Under the pieces are notes generated by a model. It was given only the letters and a program-made list of their open reading frames with translations. It did not search any database and was not told the origin of the DNA. Shown in pieces: positions 58,146 through 64,000 of a DNA stretch of 64,000 nucleotides. Within the stretch, counting starts at the first letter, position 1. Each line of letters opens with the position of its first letter. The DNA lies in the NCBI RefSeq assembly GCF_019285515.1, contig NZ_CP079095.1, positions 248,001 to 312,000 of the forward strand, given 5' to 3'. Origin of the DNA: Methylococcus sp. Mc7. GTDB taxonomy: Bacteria > Pseudomonadota > Gammaproteobacteria > Methylococcales > Methylococcaceae. Made by a program: the position numbers and the translations under genes.

Positions 58146-59399
58146 TTATCCCCCGACCGACGGATGAATCCAGTCCTCGCCGGCCCCGGCCAGGGTATCG
58201 AGGTTGAGGAGATGACCGAGCTTCTGCGACTTGGTGCGGAGATAAACGAGATTCTCCGGATGCGGCGCCGGTTCCAGCGGCACCCGCTCCACGATCTTCA
58301 AACGGTAGCCGGCCAGTTCGGTGAACTTCGCCGGGTTGTTGCTCATCAGCCGCAGCGTGGTCACGCCCAGGTCGGTGAGAATCTGCGCCCCCACGTCGTA
58401 GCTGCGGGCATCCACCGGCAGGCCTAAGTCCAGATTGGCCGCCACCGTGTCCCGGCCCCGGTCCTGCAGCTGGTAGGCCTTCAGCTTGTGGGCCAGCCCG
58501 ATGCCCCGGCCCTCGTGGCCGCGCAGGTACACCAGGACGCCGTTGCCGGCCTGCTCGATCGCCTCCAGCGCCATCTTCAGCTGGTTGCCGCAGTCGCAGC
58601 GCAAGGAACCCAGGATGTCCCCGGTCAGGCATTCCGAATGCACCCGCACCAGCACGTTCTCCCGGCCGTACACCCAGCCCTTGACCAGGGCCAGATGTTC
58701 GGAGCTGTCCACCACCGAGCGGTACACATGAGCCGTGAACGTTCCGTACGGCGTCGGCAATCTCGCCTCGGCCACGTGCTCCACCAACCGCTCGGTGCGG
58801 CGCCGGTAGGCGATCAGATCGGCGATGCGGATCACCGGCAGCCAGTGGCGGCGTGCGAAGGCCACCAGCTCCGGTCCCCGCACCATGCGGCCGTCGTCGT
58901 TCACGATCTCGCACAAGGCCCCCGCCGGCGCCAGCCCCGCCAAGCGGGCCAGGTCCACCGCCGCCTCGGTATGGCCCGGCCGCTCCAGCACCCCGTTCGG
59001 TTTTGCCTTGAGCGGGAACACATGGCCCGGCCGGGCGAACGCCGCCGGGCCCGCCTCGGGATCGGCCAGGGCCCGGATGGTCGCGCTGCGGTCGGCGGCC
59101 GAGATCCCCGTGCTGGTGCCCTGGGCCAGGTCCACCGACACCGTGAAAGCCGTGCGGAAGGGATCGGAATTGTTCCCCACCATCGGCGGCAGCTGCAGGG
59201 CCTCCACCCGCTCCGGGGCCAGCCCCACGCAGACCAGGCCGCTGGTGTGGCGGACCAGGAAGGCCATGCGCTCGGGCGTCATCTTCTCCGCCGCCAGGAT
59301 CAGATCGCCCTCGTTCTCGCGCGAGGCATCGTCCGCCACCACCACGAAACCGCCGTTGCGGATCGCGGTCAGGGCCGTTTCTATCGGGTCGTAGGTCAT
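58146..59399 (-). CDS. ribBA: Bifunctional riboflavin enzyme RibBA-like
   Basis: 417 residues of two domains. The N-terminal RibB (DDASRENEGDLILAAEKMTPE; GTSTGISAADRSATI; RPGHVFPLKAKPNGVLERPGHTEAAVDLARLAGL) forms dihydroxybutanone phosphate. The C-terminal RibA (RVHSECLTGDILGSLRCDCGNQL with the zinc cysteines; YLRGHEGRGIGLAHKL) is GTP cyclohydrolase II. Its place between ssuA and flavin-dependent monooxygenase genes suggests a dedicated copy that raises flavin supply for sulfonate use. Confidence 0.92.
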   Translation of the reverse strand: MTYDPIETALTAIRNGGFVVVADDASRENEGDLILAAEKMTPERMAFLVRHTSGLVCVGLAPERVEALQLPPMVGNNSDPFRTAFTVSVDLAQGTSTGISAADRSATIRALADPEAGPAAFARPGHVFPLKAKPNGVLERPGHTEAAVDLARLAGLAPAGALCEIVNDDGRMVRGPELVAFARRHWLPVIRIADLIAYRRRTERLVEHVAEARLPTPYGTFTAHVYRSVVDSSEHLALVKGWVYGRENVLVRVHSECLTGDILGSLRCDCGNQLKMALEAIEQAGNGVLVYLRGHEGRGIGLAHKLKAYQLQDRGRDTVAANLDLGLPVDARSYDVGAQILTDLGVTTLRLMSNNPAKFTELAGYRLKIVERVPLEPAPHPENLVYLRTKSQKLGHLLNLDTLAGAGEDWIHPSVGG

Positions 59400-59414
59400 G
59401 GGGATACTCCCGTA

Positions 59415-60602
59415 TCAGGAATAGAAGCTCGGGGTCGGCGGCGTGCCGTTGAGGGTCCATTCCCCCAGATCGCGCAGTTTGTAGTCCGCCGGGTCGTGCA
59501 AAGTGTGGGTGCGTAGGTTGCGCCAGTGGCGGTCGAAACCGGCCTTCGCCGTAGTCGCCCGCGCGCCGGTGACTTCGAACAACCGGTGGGTGACGTCGAG
59601 CGCAGCGCGCGAGGTATGGACCTTGGCGACGGCCGCCGCCAGCGCGGCATGGGCCCGCTCTTCCGGTGTCAGCGCGTTTTCCTTGGCCCAGGCCGCATCC
59701 AGCAGCAGTGCCGCATGATCCGTGGCTAGGGCGGCGGTCTGCAGTTCGACCGAGAACTCGCCGTACTTCTGCAGTACGTAGGGGTCTTTCCGGGGGCTGT
59801 CCACGCCGGACAGGAACCAGGCGCGGGACTGGCCCAGGGTATAGGCGCGGGCTTCCGCCAGCGCCCCCTCGCCGATGCCGAGGTAGATATTGGTCAGCAC
59901 CAATTGCGCGATCACCGATCGCAGGGTGGCGTAGACATTGCCGAGCGGACCGGGATTACGCAGGATCTCGCGCTCATGCACCCGGACCTCGTGGAATTCG
60001 ACGCTGCCGCTGTCGGTCTGGCGCTGGCCCATGTTGTCCCAGTCGGCGTTGATGCGGATGCCCGCCCGGTCGCCCGGAATCGCCGCGATCAGCAGCGGCC
60101 CCGAATCTTCCGCCAGTGCCGACACGATCAGCTGATCGGCGTCCATGGCGCCGGAGCAGAAGCTCTTCGCCCCCAGCAGGAGCCAGCCTCCTGCGCCGTC
60201 GGCGGCGATGCGGGCGCGGGTGTCCAGGGGATTCAGCGCATTGCCCCAGAACCAGCGGCCCCGCACCGTCGCGGCGTAATAGTGTTCCCACTGGTCGCCG
60301 AACAACCGGATCGTGGCCAGCAGCAGGTGCTGGAAACCGAACAGATGGCCCAGGGCGCTGTCGGCCCGCGACACGATGCGGACGATGCGCAGGGTGTCGT
60401 GCCAGTTCAGCCCGTGGCCGCCGTAAGCGCGGGGAACGATGAGGTTGAGCAGGCCGCTTTCCCGCAGCCGGTCGCGTTGGGCCTTGGCCGTGCCGCCGGC
60501 CTTGTCGCGTTCGACGGCGGTGCCGGCGAACTCCGCCGCCAGCGCCTCCGCCGTGTCGAACAGCCGCCGCACCGTTTCCCTGTCCTGCATGGGTGCCCCC
60601 AC
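59415..60602 (-). CDS. SfnB-like acyl-CoA dehydrogenase-family monooxygenase
   Basis: 395 residues of the acyl-CoA dehydrogenase fold in the SfnB/DszC branch: LNLIVPRAYGGHGLNWHDTLRIVR, GHLFGFQHLLLA, FCSGAMDADQLIVSAL, DWDNMGQRQTDSGSVEFHEV and the end RNLRTHTLHDPADYKLRDLG. The catalytic Glu of true dehydrogenases is not evident. These proteins use reduced flavin and oxygen on sulfur compounds. It lies 2 bases before the next gene upstream. Confidence 0.8.
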   Translation of the reverse strand: MGAPMQDRETVRRLFDTAEALAAEFAGTAVERDKAGGTAKAQRDRLRESGLLNLIVPRAYGGHGLNWHDTLRIVRIVSRADSALGHLFGFQHLLLATIRLFGDQWEHYYAATVRGRWFWGNALNPLDTRARIAADGAGGWLLLGAKSFCSGAMDADQLIVSALAEDSGPLLIAAIPGDRAGIRINADWDNMGQRQTDSGSVEFHEVRVHEREILRNPGPLGNVYATLRSVIAQLVLTNIYLGIGEGALAEARAYTLGQSRAWFLSGVDSPRKDPYVLQKYGEFSVELQTAALATDHAALLLDAAWAKENALTPEERAHAALAAAVAKVHTSRAALDVTHRLFEVTGARATTAKAGFDRHWRNLRTHTLHDPADYKLRDLGEWTLNGTPPTPSFYS

Positions 60603-60603
60603 C

Positions 60604-61701
60604 TCAGGCCGCTGCCTTGGCGGCGCTTCCGGCTTCCAGCGCCCGCACCAGGGGCAGGACCTTTTGGCCGAAATATTCGATCTCCTCGTGATAATGGAGG
60701 AAACCGCTCAGAACCAGGTCGACGCCCACGGCCTTGAGCTCCAGGATGCGCACGGCGATCTGCTCCGGGGTGCCGATGAGGTTGGTCTTGAAGCCGTCGT
60801 TGTACTGCACCAGGTCGTCGAGGCTGGACTTGGCCCAGTTGCCCTCGCCTTCGGGCGAGGCCTTGCCGGCCTCGCGCACCTCGTGGCCGAAGGCCCGAAC
60901 CGCCTCCGGGTCGGCCTTGTCGATGATCTCGGCCAGTACCGTCTTGGCTTCGGCCTCCGTGTCGCGGGCAATCACGAAAGCGTTGACGCCGATCTTCACC
61001 GTGCGCCCCTCTTGGACCGCCTTGGCCCGAATGTCGTCGACCTGCGCCTTGATGCCTTCGACGGTATTGCCGTTGGTGAAGTACCAGTCCGACACCCGCG
61101 CCGCCATGTCCCGCGCCGCCCGCGAACTGCCGCCCTGGAAGATTTCCGGGTGCGGCTGATGCAGGGGTTTGGGCTTCAGCGAATAGTCGTGGAAGCGGTA
61201 GAAATCCCCGAGGAAGGTGAACCGATCCTGGGTCCAGATGCCCTTGAGCGCCCGGATGAACTCCTCCGAGCGCCGGTAGCGTTCGTCGTGCTCCAGCCAG
61301 GGCTCGCCGATGGCGGTGAACTCGGTCTTGAACCAGCCGCTGACGATGTTGACGGCGATGCGTCCGCCGGTCAGATGGTCGATGGTGGCGACCTGTTTGG
61401 CGAGCAGGGCGGGGTGCCAGGGTCCCGGCAGGACGGCGGCGATCACCCGCAGGCGTTCGGTCGCGGCCAGCAACGCATGGGTGAAGGACACCGACTCGTG
61501 CTGGTACTCGGCGCCATAGCCTGCGGTGAAGCGGATCTGGCTGAGGGCGTATTCGAAGCCGTTGCGCTCGGCCAGTTGCGCCAGCTTGCGGTTGTAATCG
61601 ATGTCCCAGCTGGTGCGCTGCTCGATCTTGCTGATGACCAGGCCGCCGCTGACGTTGGGGACCCAGTAGGCGAATTTGACAGGTTGAACGGAATGGCTCA
61701 T
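60604..61701 (-). CDS. sfnG: Dimethyl sulfone monooxygenase SfnG-like
   Basis: 365 residues, luciferase-like: VKFAYWVPNVSGGLVISKIEQRTSW, TAGYGAEYQHESVSFTHALL, PGPWHPALLAKQVATIDHLTGGRIAVNIVSGWFK and EIFQGGSSRAARDMAARVSDWYFTNGNT are the SfnG pattern. SfnG turns dimethyl sulfone into methanesulfinate with FMNH2 and oxygen. ATG 61701 is preferred because TGAGGAC lies 7 bases upstream; ATG 61716 overlaps the OsmC stop. Confidence 0.87.
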   Translation of the reverse strand: MSHSVQPVKFAYWVPNVSGGLVISKIEQRTSWDIDYNRKLAQLAERNGFEYALSQIRFTAGYGAEYQHESVSFTHALLAATERLRVIAAVLPGPWHPALLAKQVATIDHLTGGRIAVNIVSGWFKTEFTAIGEPWLEHDERYRRSEEFIRALKGIWTQDRFTFLGDFYRFHDYSLKPKPLHQPHPEIFQGGSSRAARDMAARVSDWYFTNGNTVEGIKAQVDDIRAKAVQEGRTVKIGVNAFVIARDTEAEAKTVLAEIIDKADPEAVRAFGHEVREAGKASPEGEGNWAKSSLDDLVQYNDGFKTNLIGTPEQIAVRILELKAVGVDLVLSGFLHYHEEIEYFGQKVLPLVRALEAGSAAKAAA

Positions 61702-61712
61702 ATCGGTTGTCC

Positions 61713-62258
61713 TCATGCGGCGTTGCTGATGGAAACATTCAATGGCGCGCCATTGAGCGTGACCGAGCCCTCCACCTCGACCGGACGGGTCAGGGTGTCG
61801 AGCACCGGGCAGTGCCCTTCCACGACCGCCACCAGCTTGCGGATCGCTTCAGTGTCTGCGGGGCTCTTCAGGGCGGTTTCGAAAACGATCTTCTGGTAGC
61901 CCGCCGGCACCGAATCGCTCAGGCCGAAAAGCCCCTGAAGGTCGAGGTAGCCCTTCGCCGAGACTTCGACGGCGTCCAGCGGGATGTCCAGGACGGCGGC
62001 GTAGGCGGCATAGACGATCTCCTGGCAGGTGCCAAGTGCCGCAAGCAGCAGTTCGACGGGGTTGGGGGCGGTGTCGCCGCCTCCCAGTTCGGCCGGCTCG
62101 TCGACGATCAGCGGCGGAAAGTCGCGCACTTCGGCGGAGCAGCGCACCCCTTCGAGCAGGCGCGTCTTCGCCCTGAACACCAGGCGCGCACTCGCGGGAT
62201 TTTTCTGCAAACCGGCGATGGCGTTTTCCAATGCCGCCTTCAGGGTTTCCTGTGACAT
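61713..62258 (-). CDS. OsmC-family protein
   Basis: 181 residues of the OsmC/Ohr fold: DEPAELGGGDTAPNPVELLLAALGTCQEIVYAAYAA and VVEGHCPVLDTLTRPVEV hold the two reactive cysteines of this peroxidase family. Such proteins reduce organic hydroperoxides through dihydrolipoyl groups. Members occur inside sulfonate gene clusters, perhaps to detoxify by-products of the monooxygenases. Confidence 0.85.
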   Translation of the reverse strand: MSQETLKAALENAIAGLQKNPASARLVFRAKTRLLEGVRCSAEVRDFPPLIVDEPAELGGGDTAPNPVELLLAALGTCQEIVYAAYAAVLDIPLDAVEVSAKGYLDLQGLFGLSDSVPAGYQKIVFETALKSPADTEAIRKLVAVVEGHCPVLDTLTRPVEVEGSVTLNGAPLNVSISNAA

Positions 62259-62271
62259 ATCGGCCTCCGGA

Positions 62272-63456
62272 TTATTCGCCGCCCGCCTCGAACAGCTCGA
62301 GCGGCAGTCCGACCAGGGTCTTGCCGATCCACTCGCGGGCGATGTTGTTGGACGGTCCCATGCCGATGCCTGCACGGGCGTCGCGGAAGATCCGCTCCAG
62401 CGGGCCGCGCTTGTAGCCGTAGCCGCCGCTGACGTCGAGGGCGTTGCGCGCCGAGATGTTGGCGACCTCGGCTGCGTGCACCTTGAATTCGGTGAGCGGG
62501 ATGAGAATCTGCCCCTGCGGCTGGCCGGTGGCCTGCAAGTCGTCGAGGCGCCTGGCCAGCTCGGTCTGCCAGGGCCGGAGGCTCTCCACCAGCACCTTCG
62601 ACTCGCCCAGTTGCTGGCGCAGCACCTGGTAATCCGACAGCTTCTTGTCGAAATCGCGGTGATGGGTGCCGGTGAGATGTTCGGAGGCCTTCTCCAGAGC
62701 GGCCCGCGCCACGCCGTGCCAGACCGAGCCGAGTCCGATCAAATAGACCGGCGAAACCCCGTGGTAGACAATGTCCTTGCCCTGGCCTTCCTCGCCTAGG
62801 CGGTCGCGCGCGTGGACTTTGACGTCGCGGTAGCTGATCGGACCGCTGTGGTTGCCGCGCACGCCGAGCGCTTCCCAACCGCCGTGGGAGATGCCCTCCA
62901 GCTTGGAGTCGACGATGAAGAAGCTGATGTCGGTCGGCCCCTTGGCGCCGGGGGAGCGGGTCTGGAACAGGTAGTAATCCGCCTGGCCCGCGCTGGTGGT
63001 GAACGATTTCTCGGCGTTGAGGCGGTAATGCTCGGCGCCGTCCCGCGCCGCTTCGCTGAAGTTGAACCACCAGTGGCCGCCGGAGGCTTTCTCGCTGGTC
63101 GAGTAGGTGCCGACCAGCCCCTCGCGCGCGGGTTTCAGCCAGCGTTCCTTCTGATCGCGGTTGCCGAACAGGTTGATGGTCTGCGCCGCGCCGGTATGCA
63201 TGACGTAGACCAGGCCGGTGGAGGCGCAGGCCCGGCCGATTTCCTCGGCGGCGATGGCGAAAGCCACGTGGTCCAGGCCCAGACCGCCGTATTCCTTCGG
63301 GATCAGGACGCCGTTCCAGCCGGCCTTGGCCAGGGCATCGAGGTTTTCGCGGGGAAATATGCCGTCCCGGTCGATCTTCTCGGCGTTGGGGCGGATGACT
63401 TCGTCGACCAGGCTGCGGATTTCGCTGCGGATTTTGTCGTAGTCGTGTGCTGACAT
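62272..63456 (-). CDS. Acyl-CoA dehydrogenase-family protein of the sulfur cluster
   Basis: 394 residues: IRSLVDEVIRPNAEKIDRDGIFP, YGGLGLDHVAFAIAAEEIGRACASTGLVYVMHTG, KSFTTSAGQADYYLFQTRSPGAKG and NALDVSGGYGYKRGPLERIFRDARAGIGMGPSNN. The fold is clear, but the site that gives the catalytic Glu near the end (usually YEGTSE-like) reads MGPSNN, so a monooxygenase or other flavin role is more likely than fatty-acid oxidation. Close spacing to its neighbours puts it in the same operon. Confidence 0.82.
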   Translation of the reverse strand: MSAHDYDKIRSEIRSLVDEVIRPNAEKIDRDGIFPRENLDALAKAGWNGVLIPKEYGGLGLDHVAFAIAAEEIGRACASTGLVYVMHTGAAQTINLFGNRDQKERWLKPAREGLVGTYSTSEKASGGHWWFNFSEAARDGAEHYRLNAEKSFTTSAGQADYYLFQTRSPGAKGPTDISFFIVDSKLEGISHGGWEALGVRGNHSGPISYRDVKVHARDRLGEEGQGKDIVYHGVSPVYLIGLGSVWHGVARAALEKASEHLTGTHHRDFDKKLSDYQVLRQQLGESKVLVESLRPWQTELARRLDDLQATGQPQGQILIPLTEFKVHAAEVANISARNALDVSGGYGYKRGPLERIFRDARAGIGMGPSNNIAREWIGKTLVGLPLELFEAGGE

Positions 63457-63465
63457 GGTTTTCTC

Positions 63466-64000
63466 TCAGGCGGCTCGGGTTGCAGGAAGAGTTTGGTTGA
63501 GGGCGATGCCGACAGCCTGGCGGGCGGCGGCTTCGATGCGCTCCAGCACCACCGGGTCGGCGAAGCGCTGGCCGTCGAACAGTTGCTCGGCGGCATAGAC
63601 GCCGGACGGCACCGCGAAGGCGCCGAAGAAGCCGAACAGCGGCCGCAGTTGGTGCTCGACGATCAGCGCGTGCTTGTCGCCGCCGCCGGTGGCGCCGAGG
63701 ATGACCGGCTTTTCGTTCAGGGCCTTGGGATCGAGCAGGTCGAACAGATGCTTGAACAGCCCGGTATAGGCGCCCTTGTAGACGGGAGTCACTGCGATGA
63801 GGATGTCGGCCGCCGTGATGGCGTTCAGCGCCGCCTTGCCGACGCTGCCCAGTTCGTTGGGATTGCGGGCGGGGCCCACCACCGGGGCGAGTTCCGCCAG
63901 TTGCAGTGTCTCGGTCTCGGTCGCGGCATGGGGCCGGATCGCATCCACGATCTGTCCGGCCAGCGTCAGTGTTTTGGACGGCGAGCCCAGATTGCCGGAC
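63466..64000 (-). CDS. NAD(P)H-dependent FMN reductase, MsuE/SsuE-like (N-terminus outside the window)
   Basis: The frame is open to the last base. It begins SGNLGSPSKTLTLAGQIVDAI, so only about ten N-terminal residues are missing. The flavodoxin-like fold has ITAADILIAVTPVYKGAYTGLFKHLFDLLDP and PVILGATGGGDKHALIVEHQLRPLFGFFGA, as in MsuE/SsuE. It supplies reduced FMN to SsuD and SfnG and is the most upstream gene of the cluster seen here. Confidence 0.88.
   Translation of the reverse strand, partial: SGNLGSPSKTLTLAGQIVDAIRPHAATETETLQLAELAPVVGPARNPNELGSVGKAALNAITAADILIAVTPVYKGAYTGLFKHLFDLLDPKALNEKPVILGATGGGDKHALIVEHQLRPLFGFFGAFAVPSGVYAAEQLFDGQRFADPVVLERIEAAARQAVGIALNQTLPATRAA

Overview
The window is GC-rich DNA (about 64 % G+C by eye), densely packed with short gaps, many ATGA-type overlaps and GTG/TTG starts. 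The gene content points to an aerobic gammaproteobacterium. The set as a whole resembles the methanotroph Methylococcus capsulatus, but that name is an inference, because no methane-oxidation gene lies here.

Layout. 1-264: the tail of a multihaem cytochrome c. 0.6-4.0 kb: metE and its divergent regulator metR. 4.0-10.3 kb: a small Cys/His protein and a Cus-type copper/silver RND efflux operon. 10.4-14.0 kb: a wrecked type I restriction-modification locus (half hsdS, deleted hsdM, an extra hsdM/hsdS scrap) that carries two toxin-antitoxin modules, HigB-HigA/IrrE and VapBC. 14.1-15.5 kb: arsI and a divergent Fur-box operon of two tiny unknown proteins. 15.6-22.8 kb: branched-chain amino acid genes ilvB-ilvH-ilvC, then pssA, leuA behind a Leu-rich leader peptide, a family 4 uracil-DNA glycosylase and rimI. 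23.0-26.0 kb: a CpxRA-like two-component system, a Spy/CpxP-like periplasmic protein and a small membrane protein. 26.2-28.6 kb: a DUF4145 gene split in frame by a complete IS1380-family element. 28.8-34.1 kb: a class II glutamine amidotransferase, a hemerythrin, an ATP-grasp protein, a YqiA esterase and two unknown conserved proteins.

34.3-51.2 kb is the centrepiece, a cobalamin region. A minus-strand operon of about 12 kb runs from cbtB to bluB behind a cobalamin riboswitch: cbtB, cbtA, cobM, cbiX, cobH, cbiD, cobL, cobI, cbiG, cobE, cobJ, ferredoxin, cobO, cobB, bluB. Plus-strand cobD-cobC and pduX-cobQ flank it. The early steps are of the cobalt-early ('anaerobic') type (CbiX, CbiD, CbiG; no CobG or CobNST here), while BluB makes the lower ligand with oxygen. 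PduX, CobC and CobD together supply and attach the aminopropanol arm. Oddities here are a CobJ fused to a HemS/ChuX-like domain, a CbiG split in two, and a palindromic mobile repeat inserted in frame at the start of cobE.

51.4-53.3 kb holds an aldehyde dehydrogenase with its DUF779 partner, followed by a membrane methyltransferase. 54.0-64.0 kb is a sulfonate/dimethyl sulfone gene cluster on the minus strand: FMN reductase, acyl-CoA dehydrogenase-like protein, OsmC, SfnG-like and SfnB-like proteins, RibBA, SsuA, SsuD and SsuC, followed by a sigma-54 activator. The monooxygenases look intact, but the uptake genes are damaged: ssuA has a frameshift, ssuC has an internal deletion, and ssuB is absent.

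Repeats are a theme. Several families of short palindromic elements lie between genes, and two have left target duplications inside or at the ends of genes.
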